From assembly GCA_029573925.1 (NCBI GenBank), contig JAKQBV010000492.1, positions 1 through 10,774 on the forward strand: a stretch of DNA of 10,774 nt, read 5' to 3'. The DNA is from a bacterium (GTDB taxonomy: Bacteria; UBP15; UBA6099). The notes under the pieces were generated by a model, which worked only from the letters and a program-made list of their open reading frames with translations, made no database searches and had not been told where the DNA came from. Shown here in pieces: positions 1-6,234 of this stretch. Position 1 is the stretch's first letter; each line of letters opens with the position of its first letter. The position numbers and the translations under genes are program-made.

Positions 1-408
1 GCTTCCGGCGAAAAGGTTAAGGAACTCGGCTTGACTCCTCTGGCGAAGATTGAATCTTGGGCTTCCGCCGGAGTCGACCCTGCGTACATGGGCATGGGGC
101 CTGCCCCGGCGTCCCGCGCCGCTGTCAAAAAGGCGGGTTGGTCTTTCGACGACATCGAACTGATGGAGTTCAACGAAGCCTTCGCCGCTCAGGCCCTCGG
201 CGTAATCCGCGACCTCGGCATCGAAAACCGCATGGACTGCATAAACGTGAACGGCGGAGCCATCGCCATCGGACATCCCATCGGAGCGTCCGGCGCGAGA
301 ATTCTCGTCACCCTCCTGTACGCGATGAAGAAACGCGGCGCCCGCAAAGGCCTCGCCACTCTCTGCATCGGCGGCGGCATGGGCATCGCCCTCACAGTTT
401 CAATGTGA
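1..408 (+). CDS. Acetyl-CoA acetyltransferase (thiolase), C-terminal part, 5' end outside window
   Basis: The reading frame is open from base 1 to a TGA at 406-408, giving 135 residues, roughly the last third of a ~390-residue thiolase. Thiolases catalyse the reversible Claisen condensation of two acyl-CoA molecules in the cytoplasm (acetoacetyl-CoA synthesis, or the last step of beta-oxidation). The C-terminal domain motifs are intact: NEAFAAQ near residue 58, the NVNGGAIAIGHPIGASGAR block whose GHP histidine activates the nucleophile, and near the end CIGGGMGIAL, whose cysteine is the second catalytic Cys. The first catalytic Cys and the true start lie upstream of the window. A strong hairpin follows the stop by 8 bases, so this is probably the last gene of its operon. 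Acetoacetyl-CoA synthase versus beta-ketothiolase cannot be decided from this fragment. Confidence 0.95.
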   Translation, partial: ASGEKVKELGLTPLAKIESWASAGVDPAYMGMGPAPASRAAVKKAGWSFDDIELMEFNEAFAAQALGVIRDLGIENRMDCINVNGGAIAIGHPIGASGARILVTLLYAMKKRGARKGLATLCIGGGMGIALTVSM

Positions 409-415
409 CCGGCGG

Positions 416-449
416 CCAAAGAGAAACTTTTGAAAAAGTTTCTCTTTGG
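416..449 (+). terminator. Hairpin terminator after thiolase
   Basis: An almost perfect palindrome starts 8 bases after the thiolase stop. The arm CCAAAGAGAAACTTTT is followed by its near-complement ending TTTCTCTTTGG. The U-run is inside the descending arm rather than after the stem, so it may work in both directions. The hairpin and about 23 bases beyond it reappear in inverted orientation at 973-1030, next to the convergent gene. Confidence 0.7.
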
Positions 450-580
450 ATTCTCTTCAAAACGTTTCAATGGTCGTCGGGAGCGAATCGCTGACGCGCT
501 TCTCCTCCCTGCGCCCCATGTAAATCATTTATAAATAAGATTCCGCGCAAAATCGTCTGGATTCACGGCGCGTTCGAATT

Positions 581-649
581 GTAGGGGCGATTCGCTGAAA
601 ATCGCCCTTTTGCCTTTGTCAACAGGGCGACCCACCGGGTCGCCCCTAC
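581..649. repeat. 69-bp double-hairpin palindromic repeat (REP/BIME-like)
   Basis: The element is bounded by perfect 10-bp inverted ends, GTAGGGGCGA (581-590) and TCGCCCCTAC (640-649). Inside are two hairpins: GGGCGATT (585-592) with AATCGCCC (600-607), and GGGCGACCC (625-633) with GGGTCGCCC (637-645) around a 3-base loop. It is noncoding and lies between convergent genes. The layout resembles REP/BIME sequences that occur in many copies per genome, but only one copy is in this window and the flanks show no clear target duplication. Confidence 0.6.
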
Positions 650-696
650 GAAGATATTTCCCGATTCTCAGCGGTATTCGGAGCACAGGCATTCTC

Positions 697-901
697 ATGA
701 ATCCGGATTCGTCGATAGAGCCGACGAACCGGGGCGATTTTCATAGCGGCGAACTCACGCACAAAGCAAGTTTGTGCGTGCCACCCATTTATATTGTTCA
801 TGAACCCTATGTTCTATTCACTGCAAAAATGCGCCTTGCGCTCCGCGTTTCATCCGCTCTGAACAATCGCTCCCGAATCCTAATGACGGATTCGGGATGA
901 A
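697..901 (+). mobile_element. 195-bp MITE-like element, copy 1, with 5-bp target duplications
   Basis: The element proper is 702-896 (195 bp) and is flanked by ATGAA at 697-701 and 897-901, an exact 5-bp direct repeat. Its ends are imperfect inverted repeats: the left end reads (T)CCGGATTCGTCG and the reverse complement of the right end reads CCCGAATCCGTCA; 13 of the first 17 positions match using the C-start of copy 2. A perfect 10-bp hairpin lies inside (CACGCACAAA 756-765, TTTGTGCGTG 771-780), and ATTGTTCA (793-800) can pair with TGAACAAT (860-867). I see no credible gene. A nearly identical 195-bp copy is at 6344-6538 and a diverged one at 10005-10205, all in the same orientation. This is the structure of a nonautonomous transposable element. 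Confidence 0.75.
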
Positions 902-929
902 AGTTCTTTTCAGATATCTTTTCACATTA

Positions 930-971
930 GCGCGGCGGAGCGAAGGCGCGAACGCGCCCGCTCCGCCGCGC
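930..971. repeat. GC-rich nested inverted repeat (cruciform candidate)
   Basis: GCGCGGCGGAGCG (930-942) pairs perfectly over 13 bp with CGCTCCGCCGCGC (959-971). Nested inside, GGCGCG (945-950) pairs with CGCGCC (953-958) around a two-base AA loop, leaving a two-base AA bulge on one side only. No T-run follows, so it is not a standard intrinsic terminator. It lies between the MITE copy and the bidirectional terminator at 997-1030. Confidence 0.6.
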
Positions 972-996
972 GCATTGAAATGTTTTGAAAGGGATT

Positions 997-1030
997 TTAA
1001 GGAAAAACTTTTTCAAAAGTTTTCCCTTAA
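997..1030 (-). terminator. Hairpin terminator after the SRPBCC-like operon (possibly bidirectional)
   Basis: The palindrome TTAAGGAAAAACTTTT/AAAAGTTTTCCCTTAA has a two-base loop. It sits 43 bases past the stop of the minus-strand gene at 1073. With the flank 973-996 it forms an inverted copy of 416-472. Confidence 0.65.
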
Positions 1031-1072
1031 TAGCACTAAAGCATTAAAAGCGCCGCGACCCGCGCGCGATGC

Positions 1073-1585
1073 CTAGCATTGCGAACGGTTTTTTACTTCC
1101 TGTTCGATTTTCCCCAGCAACTTTATCTGTTCCTTTTTCACTTCGCTCACTATGGCCTGTTCCACAAGCCTGCCGATGCCGGGTATGCCGACGCTGATGG
1201 ACGAAGTTATTTCCATTGTGACGCAGTCGGTCCCCTCCACGTATTTTTTTCGGCCCCGGATATCGATTACTCTCTGAAAAAAATGAGGCACGATTTTGAA
1301 ATCTATGGTGAGGGTTTCAGGGTCCCACTTTCCAATCTGCCGCCATACAAGCATCTCCGGCTTGATGATCGTCCGGGCGAACGCCGGCACGCGGTCTTTA
1401 GACTTCAGCGTGAATTCCACGTCGTGGCTGCCGTCCTCGTGCTCGTCGAACCGTAGAAGCTTTATCTCCTCCATGCCCAGCAGTTTAGTAAAGCTCGGCA
1501 TGTTGCGCATAAGGTCGAAGTGCGTCACCTGCAACACAAGGTCGAGCGGGTAGTTCAGTTTCAAGCTGTTAACCACTTTCTGCAT
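1073..1585 (-). CDS. START/SRPBCC-like (DUF2505-like) protein
   Basis: This gene encodes 170 residues. The reading frame is open much further upstream, but the start chosen is the ATG at 1585, preceded by GCGAGG about 10 bases upstream. From there the protein begins MQKVVNSLKLNYPLD, the usual opening beta strand of START-like folds, while the longer frame would overlap most of the neighbour's 3' end. The alternating beta-strand pattern, a mid-protein RTIIKPEMLVWRQIGKWDP stretch and a C-terminal helix rich in K/E resemble DUF2505/SRPBCC proteins, which bind hydrophobic ligands. No catalytic residues are known for this group. It lies 23 bases after the related gene at 1609-2085, so the pair is probably one transcript and an ancient tandem duplication. 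The ligand is unknown. Confidence 0.75.
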   Translation of the reverse strand: MQKVVNSLKLNYPLDLVLQVTHFDLMRNMPSFTKLLGMEEIKLLRFDEHEDGSHDVEFTLKSKDRVPAFARTIIKPEMLVWRQIGKWDPETLTIDFKIVPHFFQRVIDIRGRKKYVEGTDCVTMEITSSISVGIPGIGRLVEQAIVSEVKKEQIKLLGKIEQEVKNRSQC

Positions 1586-1608
1586 TCGATGTGAACCTCG
1601 CTGTTGTT

Positions 1609-2085
1609 TTACGACCTGAAAAAACGTTTTTCCGCCTCGGCGCCGATGGCCAGCATGAGGCTTTCCATATTCTTCCTGAACAATTTGTCGATCATCGCGG
1701 TGGTGGCCGGGCCGATGAGGAAATGCTGAACCGTCAGGTCCATGTCCATGCTCATCACGCATCCGTCCTGACACTGGGAGAATTTCCATAAACCTATAAC
1801 GCGCTTGACGATGCCCTTTGAGTCCCGGTTAAGTCGGATGTCGCACTTGCGGCTCGCGTCGTCCCACATCGCGTCCTTGATCCAAGACACTTCGCCGAGT
1901 ATTTTCGGCAGCGGCACATCCAGAACCCATTCAGTTTTCGAATACGTCCGCTGTTGGTTCTCCTCAAGCTTCCTGATTCTCTTGATGTTGGGCAGCGCGC
2001 GCACGAAGTCCGGCGTCTGGTGCGCTATCTCGTACACCAAGTCCGCCGGAGCTTTGGATTTCACCTGTAGTTTTATAAGTCCCAT
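1609..2085 (-). CDS. SRPBCC family protein (polyketide cyclase/START-like)
   Basis: This gene encodes 158 residues. The ATG at 2085 is preceded by a GAGG ribosome binding site four bases upstream. The N-terminus (MGLIKLQVKSKAPADLVYEI) followed by an F-x-R-x-LP-N-I segment is typical of coenzyme Q-binding/polyketide cyclase-like SRPBCC proteins, as is the long C-terminal helix. These small cytoplasmic proteins enclose a hydrophobic ligand in a helix-grip fold. It is the first gene of a two-gene minus-strand unit with the related protein at 1073-1585. Its ligand cannot be predicted, and its nearness to a convergent thiolase gene is only weak support for a role in acyl-chain metabolism. Confidence 0.8.
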   Translation of the reverse strand: MGLIKLQVKSKAPADLVYEIAHQTPDFVRALPNIKRIRKLEENQQRTYSKTEWVLDVPLPKILGEVSWIKDAMWDDASRKCDIRLNRDSKGIVKRVIGLWKFSQCQDGCVMSMDMDLTVQHFLIGPATTAMIDKLFRKNMESLMLAIGAEAEKRFFRS

Positions 2086-2214
2086 ACCGCCTCGTTTTTC
2101 ATTCTATGCGCGCCGCCGCGCAGGATTCCCCGCGCCAAATTAAGGTATAATGATAATATCCTATTCCCCGGTTGATAATATGTCTGAGGATTTAATTTGT
2201 CGCCCATAAGGACG

Positions 2215-3807
2215 TCACAGCCCTTGCGTGAAAAACAGCAGCAGCCCTTGGCTCAGCCCTATCAGCAGACCGAGAATCAGACCAAGGACAATTATGAACC
2301 GCAGTTCCGACTTCATCACGTTGTGCAGCATGTTGTTGATGTCTTCGGCGGGGAAGTTCTCTATGCTCCTCTTGGTTATCTCTTTCACGTCGATAAGTTC
2401 CAGCGCGCGGGGGACCTGCTCCACAATCGCGTTCATTCCCTCTCCGGCGAGGTAATTAAGAAGACTTTTCTCAGTGTCCGTCGGAAGGATTTCTCCGAGC
2501 GTCATGTCCGCCACGGCGTCCACCTGAATATCTATCGCCCGGTCGATAACGCGGCGCGAGTTCTCGCCTCGCGCCGCCCCGATTATTTGCTCGGAAGCAA
2601 AACCCGCCAGCGCCTCGCCGCTTGAGCCGAAATAGTTCGCGGCCACATCCTCCAGCCTTTCGTCAGCGATGCCGTCGATAAAACCGTCCAACTCGCCTTT
2701 CAGGTAGCCGCGCGTCTCTTCGTCTGAGATGAGCGCCGACGCCCGCGCCGCAAAACCAACCGCAAAATTATCCACCTGCTCCTTCGGCACGTACGACATC
2801 GCTTCGCTTATCCTCTTGTCCAGAAATCTGTCGATGTGCTCAAACACGAAATCCTTCAGCTTGGACACCGTCTCTTCCCGCTTCAGCGTCCGCTTCAACT
2901 CCTCTATTCCCCGGTTGATGTTCTCTTCCAGTATCTCGTTCACCTTTTTCTCGTTGTAGAAAAAGACCTTGATGACGGTTCCCCAGATTTTCTTTTCCTT
3001 TAGATACTGCTCTATCGCGGCAATAAGCCTGCCCTTGGCCATCCCGACAATTTCCGTGTCTTCCAGCAGCCGGTTCAAGTTCTCGATAAGCCCCGGCATC
3101 TCCCTCTCGTACAGCGCGTACAACATCTCGTTGAGGTCCACCGAACTGACGATGTTTTTCAACTTTCTGTCCGACTCCGAGAGGGCGGCCACCCGCTCTT
3201 CGATAACCTTTCTTATGAACCCGGCCACCCGCTCTTGACCCAGAAAATAATCTATCCTCTCTGACAGATACCCCTTCAGGCTCGCTATGTTTTCTTCCCG
3301 GATAAGCTCCGAAACCTTTTTTCCGGACAGCTCGCTCACGTTGTCCGCGATGACGCCCCTGACTCCCGACTCGAACCCCTCGTCGTCCAGATAGTTCCCC
3401 ACCCAATCCTTCAGCCACGATTTCACTCCCCCGATGTTTTCGTTCCATCTCTCTCCGTCCATCCCCGGCAGAAACGTGTGGAACTCGCGGATTCGCAATC
3501 CCCTGACATCCGCGAAATATTTTCCCGTCAACTCCGCAATAGAATTTCTAAATTCGTCCCCGGACAACTTTTCCCTGATAGAATCCGGCGTGAGCAGCTT
3601 GCCAACTATCTCCTCGGAAATTTTTTCCGCGAGGTTGGATTTGTTGCGAGGGATGACGCCCTGAAGGTTGAACAAGAACTTTACCGGGCGCACAGGCCAG
3701 AACAGCAGTTTAATGGCCACCCAGTTGGTGAACCATCCGAGAAGCCCCCCGAACACGACGGGGATAACAAAAAAGAAAACGATTTGATAAGACACAGCAA
3801 CTCCCAT
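2215..3807 (-). CDS. DUF445 family membrane protein
   Basis: This gene encodes 530 residues. After a hydrophobic first segment comes the DUF445 signature GGLLGWFTNWVAIKLLFWP, then VIPRNKSNLAEKI. A long, charged, helical central region of about 440 residues follows, and the C-terminus returns to a hydrophobic segment (FIIVLGLILGLLIGLSQGLLLF). Both ends are therefore in the membrane with the middle on one side, as in the YheB-type members. The biochemical role of the family is unknown. The ATG at 3807 is chosen because the hydrophobic segment follows directly. A GTG four codons later has a better spaced GGGAG, and an in-frame ATG at 3855 inside the duplicated leader would add a basic, low-complexity 16-residue extension. 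A promoter lies at 3903-3931. The gene stands alone. Confidence 0.9.
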   Translation of the reverse strand: MGVAVSYQIVFFFVIPVVFGGLLGWFTNWVAIKLLFWPVRPVKFLFNLQGVIPRNKSNLAEKISEEIVGKLLTPDSIREKLSGDEFRNSIAELTGKYFADVRGLRIREFHTFLPGMDGERWNENIGGVKSWLKDWVGNYLDDEGFESGVRGVIADNVSELSGKKVSELIREENIASLKGYLSERIDYFLGQERVAGFIRKVIEERVAALSESDRKLKNIVSSVDLNEMLYALYEREMPGLIENLNRLLEDTEIVGMAKGRLIAAIEQYLKEKKIWGTVIKVFFYNEKKVNEILEENINRGIEELKRTLKREETVSKLKDFVFEHIDRFLDKRISEAMSYVPKEQVDNFAVGFAARASALISDEETRGYLKGELDGFIDGIADERLEDVAANYFGSSGEALAGFASEQIIGAARGENSRRVIDRAIDIQVDAVADMTLGEILPTDTEKSLLNYLAGEGMNAIVEQVPRALELIDVKEITKRSIENFPAEDINNMLHNVMKSELRFIIVLGLILGLLIGLSQGLLLFFTQGL

Positions 3808-3830
3808 AGAGCCGGCCGCCTGCGCCCGCC

Positions 3831-3890
3831 CCGCGCCGCCCTCGCGGCAGCGCATTAACCCGCGCGCGCCAGCCCGGCCCGTCTGCCCGC
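3831..3890 (-). repeat. 60-bp GC-rich leader repeat, copy 1 (upstream of DUF445 gene)
   Basis: These 60 bases are identical to 7393-7452. Read on the minus strand, the repeat lies directly downstream of a TATAAT box and includes an ATG (3855) opening the codons M-R-C-R-E-G-G-A. In this copy those codons run in frame into the DUF445 gene. Weaker similarity continues through the promoter to about 3931. The GC-rich RNA can form hairpins around GCGCTGCC/GGGCGGCGC. Confidence 0.8.
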
Positions 3891-3902
3891 ACGGCAGCGC
3901 TC

Positions 3903-3931
3903 ATTATAGACTCCCCCGCCGCATTTGAAAA
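3903..3931 (-). promoter_or_regulatory. Sigma70-like promoter for DUF445 gene
   Basis: On the minus strand, TTTTCA (3926-3931), a 17-base spacer and a consensus TATAAT (3903-3908) are followed by a leader of about 90 bases. The same arrangement with TTCTCA and TATAAT recurs at 7464-7492 beside the second copy of the leader, which supports a real promoter. Confidence 0.6.
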
Positions 3932-4188
3932 ACACTCCTCCAATCCTCCCGGCGCGGAACACAAGCGCCTCCCGCGCCATACCTCCAAATTAAAATCAAA
4001 CCCTTCCGACAAGACATCATCAAACCATTCTTGCGCGAACAGACAGCAATGCCGAAAATAAACCCGAGCGCTTCAACGTACAGCAACAGCATTCAGTTAA
4101 TGACTCTTGTTGATAGAAATCGATTGCTGACGAGATATGTGAGTTCTAAAAAAAGAAAAAAACTTTGATTGAGGAGCTTTCTGCGCTG
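3932..4188. other. Intergenic region, no supported gene
   Basis: This stretch lies between the DUF445 promoter and the stop of the TSP3-like gene. Short frames are open on the minus strand (for example 3904-4092), but none has a recognisable product or ribosome binding site. An A-rich tract at 4148-4165 would give the minus-strand transcript a U-rich tail without an obvious stem. Confidence 0.4.
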
Positions 4189-5175
4189 TCAACGAATAAT
4201 TTCCACGTCTTCTCCAATTACTTTCCATTCTTTTGAAATCCTTCTGATCGAATATAATGACAAATAGCCACATAAGGGGCCGCAATCATAATCTGCTCTT
4301 ATCGTGGCGTTTTCAGTTGATGTGATATCAGGCTTAGAAAATGTGACTGTCGCATAATACTTCATGCCTTTTCCGGATGTTTGTAAAATGAGCGTATTAG
4401 CATGTTTTATTGTGCAGCGCGATTCAAGATTTTGAGGTTTGTTTTCTAGCGAAGAGTAATTAACCACGTAGACCGGGCCAGCGTTGTGTTTTTCCATGTT
4501 GTTGAAAACAGCGCTATACATATCGCTTTCCGAACAGTTATAAGTCAGAGGCGCGGTTGGATTTGTGTCATACAAATCTACAATCCCATCATCGTCCGTG
4601 TCAGGACGCACAGGAGAAGTTCCAAAACGAGCCTCCAGAATGTCTGTCAAACCATCATTATCAGTGTCTTTTTGAGCATTGGACAAATTCATGTGCGCTA
4701 TGTCAATCAGGAGCTTATCTAATAAGTATAATCTTTTATTTCCTGATAAGATCATTCCTGATAGTATTGGTTTCGACCATTCTGAATTCTTTTTATTCAG
4801 AATAATTATCCACAAATCAGCAGGATTAGATGCCCAGTCTGAAACACAAATAATTGTCAATGAATCTTTATTATCTACAATAGATAACGGCACACATGGA
4901 CAACCTTTTATATGCATACTCAAAGTATCGCGGTTATAGTAATCTTCTAAGTTATTGTCTATATCCATGCATTTCTCAAGATACTCATCATCATATGCCT
5001 TCGAATATATAGGCTCAAAGAATGAATCTTTATAGTCAGGATTGTCCTGTTGAGCGTTGATTACAATTTCAGAATGTTGAACTGATTGACGCTTTTCAAC
5101 AACCACAATTAAAGAAAGCAAAGCAATTCCTATAAGGGCAATAACGAAAAATGATTTAGAACGAATAAAAGACAT
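4189..5175 (-). CDS. Exported or membrane-anchored protein with thrombospondin type 3-like repeats
   Basis: This gene encodes 328 residues. The N-terminus is positively charged and followed by a hydrophobic stretch (residues 9-26) with no clear cleavage or lipobox site, so it is a signal anchor or an uncleaved signal peptide. Two aspartate-rich calcium-binding motifs follow: DTDNDGLTD at about residues 170-178 and DTDDDGIVDLYDTNP at about 192-206, separated by EARFGTSP. This is the spacing of bacterial TSP3-type repeats in surface proteins. Several cysteines (residues 69, 92, 94, 110, 214, 254 and the C-terminal CGPLC) would suit disulfides outside the cytoplasm. Base composition is clearly more AT-rich than the DUF445 gene beside it, suggesting separate acquisition. 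No ribosome binding site is evident before the ATG. The function of the flanking parts is unrecognised. Confidence 0.75.
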   Translation of the reverse strand: MSFIRSKSFFVIALIGIALLSLIVVVEKRQSVQHSEIVINAQQDNPDYKDSFFEPIYSKAYDDEYLEKCMDIDNNLEDYYNRDTLSMHIKGCPCVPLSIVDNKDSLTIICVSDWASNPADLWIIILNKKNSEWSKPILSGMILSGNKRLYLLDKLLIDIAHMNLSNAQKDTDNDGLTDILEARFGTSPVRPDTDDDGIVDLYDTNPTAPLTYNCSESDMYSAVFNNMEKHNAGPVYVVNYSSLENKPQNLESRCTIKHANTLILQTSGKGMKYYATVTFSKPDITSTENATIRADYDCGPLCGYLSLYSIRRISKEWKVIGEDVEIIR

Positions 5176-5298
5176 GTTGTTGTGCTAATAATTCTATTCA
5201 ATATTACACAGACATCAAAATCGTATTCTTTGATTGCCTCAATATTACCACGATAAACAGTGCAATGCTAGTCTCTGCGCCACTATAGCTTATTTCAT

Positions 5299-5386
5299 CG
5301 TTACCAAGGTCTCCTTGGTAACGAATAGCCACAAAGCTCCGCTTTCACCACTTTCAACGTTGCCAAGGAGACCTTGGCAACGTTGA
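5299..5386. repeat. Multi-hairpin repeat, copy A (upstream of hicBA)
   Basis: Two strong palindromes are joined by a short linker. The first is CGTTACCAAGG/CCTTGGTAACG with a 3-base loop (5299-5323). The second is 15+3+15 bases around GTTGCCAAGG/CCTTGGCAAC (5354-5386). Between them lies a small conserved hairpin, AAAG-CTCCG-CTTT. The outer ends CGTTACCAAGG and CCTTGGCAACG are near-perfect inverted repeats. A second copy in the same orientation is at 6092-6185, on the other side of hicBA. Confidence 0.75.
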
Positions 5387-5460
5387 GCGAATCCCTCTTT
5401 TTGTGATTATATCAGGAAATACGCAGCAAAACCAATCCTGTTCTAGCTATAACGGTGTTG

Positions 5461-5520
5461 CAATAATATCAGTTAATGGCAACATCTTGAAGGGCGATTG
5501 GAGAGGATGGGGCTGAATGA
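5461..5520 (+). repeat. ~60-bp dispersed repeat, copy 1
   Basis: The stretch from CAATAATATCAGTTAATGG to CTGAATGA aligns with 9903-9961 at about three quarters identity with small gaps. The best conserved block is CAACATCTT(G/A)AA followed by GGGCGAT and a purine-rich AGGAG-like run just before an ATGA. It ends where a possible 27-codon frame begins (5517-5600). It is unrecognised. Confidence 0.45.
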
Positions 5521-5600
5521 ACGCTCGGAAGGTCGCGTTTTATGCGGGCTACGAAGCGTGGCTTTACAGAGTTTTACAGTTCCTGTGCGGCGAGGTATAA
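5517..5600 (+). CDS. Possible 27-residue small ORF upstream of hicBA (weak)
   Basis: ATG at 5517 opens 27 codons (MNARKVAFYAGYEAWLYRVL...) and ends in TAA at 5598-5600. GGAGAGG lies about 10 bases upstream. The TAA falls inside the -10 box of the hicBA promoter. The peptide is amphipathic with aromatic residues. I do not recognise it and cannot exclude a chance frame; a leader peptide or the remnant of a longer gene are alternatives. Confidence 0.25.
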   Translation: MNARKVAFYAGYEAWLYRVLQFLCGEV

Positions 5601-5601
5601 T
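5573..5601 (+). promoter_or_regulatory. Sigma70 promoter of hicBA
   Basis: TTTACA (5573-5578), a 17-base spacer and TATAAT (5596-5601) match the consensus almost completely, 60 bases before the hicB ATG. GCGGCGAG (5587-5594) and CTCGCCGC (5635-5642) form a perfect 8-bp inverted repeat straddling the -10 box and the expected start point. It could be an operator or a leader hairpin. Confidence 0.7.
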
Positions 5602-5661
5602 TATGACAAGAAAACTTTAGTGGTTTATGCTGTGCTCGCCGCGTTTGATGTGAGGTGAAAA

Positions 5662-5859
5662 ATGAAAAACAAATTAAAAATGGTTTATTGGAAAGGTGAA
5701 AAATTCTGGTTGGGCAAACTCCTCGAACATCCTGAAATCATGACGCAGGGGGAAACCCTTGAGGAACTCGAGGAGAACATGAAGGAAGCGTACATTCTCA
5801 TGACAATGGAAGACGTTCCGGATGAATATGAGGTCAAAGAAATCGCCTTTACGGTATGA
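5662..5859 (+). CDS. hicB: HicB family antitoxin
   Basis: This gene encodes 65 residues. HicB proteins neutralise the HicA mRNA interferase by direct binding. The sequence has the partial RNase H-like HicB fold: an opening strand (KMVYWKGEKFWLGKLLEHP), the EIMTQGETLEELEENMKEAY motif shared by the family, and a closing strand. It is short and lacks the C-terminal ribbon-helix-helix or HTH domain of longer HicB proteins, so it may not bind DNA by itself. GAGGTG lies about six bases before the ATG. The last four bases (ATGA) overlap the start of hicA, which couples their translation. The antitoxin-first order is common for this family. It is transcribed from the promoter at 5573-5601. Confidence 0.9.
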   Translation: MKNKLKMVYWKGEKFWLGKLLEHPEIMTQGETLEELEENMKEAYILMTMEDVPDEYEVKEIAFTV

Positions 5860-6053
5860 AAAGGAAAACCCTTATCAGGAAGATCGCTTCCGCTGGTTGC
5901 GTGCTTGTCAAACATGGCGCAAGTCATGATCTGTATAGAAATCCCGCAACGGGTAGAAAGCAACCCGTTCCAAGGCATAACGAGATAGATGAACAGTTGG
6001 CAAAACACATAATAAAAGCATTGATATCGGCGGAAATAACGCAAGGAAAATAG
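5856..6053 (+). CDS. hicA: HicA family mRNA interferase toxin
   Basis: This gene encodes 65 residues, close to the usual ~60-80 of HicA. HicA has a double-stranded-RNA-binding-like fold and cuts mRNA in the cytoplasm. The family motif is clear: LIRKIASAGCVLVKHGASHDLY, with the conserved catalytic histidine at residue 24 in the GASH sequence, followed by PVPRHNEID and a C-terminal helix. The start overlaps the hicB stop by four bases, so the toxin probably depends on hicB translation. The catalytic His is present and the frame is intact, so the toxin should be active. A small hairpin follows the stop. Confidence 0.92.
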   Translation: MKRKTLIRKIASAGCVLVKHGASHDLYRNPATGRKQPVPRHNEIDEQLAKHIIKALISAEITQGK

Positions 6054-6055
6054 AG

Positions 6056-6086
6056 CTTCACTTCATGTGAAGTCCTGTAATATTTT
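6056..6086 (+). terminator. Weak hairpin terminator after hicA
   Basis: CTTCAC (6056-6061) pairs with GTGAAG (6067-6072) around a five-base loop and is followed by a T-rich stretch with TTTTT at 6082-6086. The stem is short and the T-run is displaced, so termination would be weak. Confidence 0.35.
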
Positions 6087-6091
6087 TACAT

Positions 6092-6185
6092 CGTTACCAA
6101 GGTCGCCTTGGTAACGGATAGACAGAAAGCTCCTCTTTCGCCTTTTTTTCATTGGTTCCCCGTTGCCAAGGAGACCTTGACGACG
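6092..6185. repeat. Multi-hairpin repeat, copy B (downstream of hicBA)
   Basis: This is the second copy of the 5299-5386 element, in the same orientation. CGTTACCAAGG/CCTTGGTAACG (6092-6116) is perfect and the middle AAAG-CTCCT-CTTT is kept. The right-hand hairpin (6161-6185) has decayed, reading CCTTGACGACG in place of the expected CCTTGGCAACG, and its linker is longer and T-rich. Copies A and B therefore bracket hicBA. Confidence 0.7.
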
Positions 6186-6234
6186 ATGAGAGGCAATGAG
6201 GGAGTTCATGATTTCCAGACATCCTTCCCGCGCG

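Noticed and set aside
610..900. Open frame of 96 codons across the first MITE copy
   Set aside because: The frame runs from the 69-bp repeat into the MITE, has no ribosome binding site, and the equivalent frames in the other MITE copies are not preserved as a gene; the DNA is better explained as noncoding repeats.
1586..1789. Upstream extension of the 1073-1585 gene to 238 residues
   Set aside because: The extra 68 codons lie antisense-frame within the neighbouring SRPBCC gene and read as low-complexity H/R/G-rich shadow; a ribosome binding site and a good family N-terminus support the ATG at 1585.
2840..3448. Long alternative minus-strand frame of 202 codons inside the DUF445 gene
   Set aside because: It is an Arg/Gly-rich frame shadow of a clearly recognised family member.
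3904..4092. 62-codon minus-strand frame upstream of DUF445
   Set aside because: It has no ribosome binding site or recognisable sequence, and it ends at the promoter box; it is probably chance.
5299..6185. Hairpin repeats around hicBA as a CRISPR array
   Set aside because: There are only two copies, about 800 bases apart, with a gene pair between them and no regular spacers.
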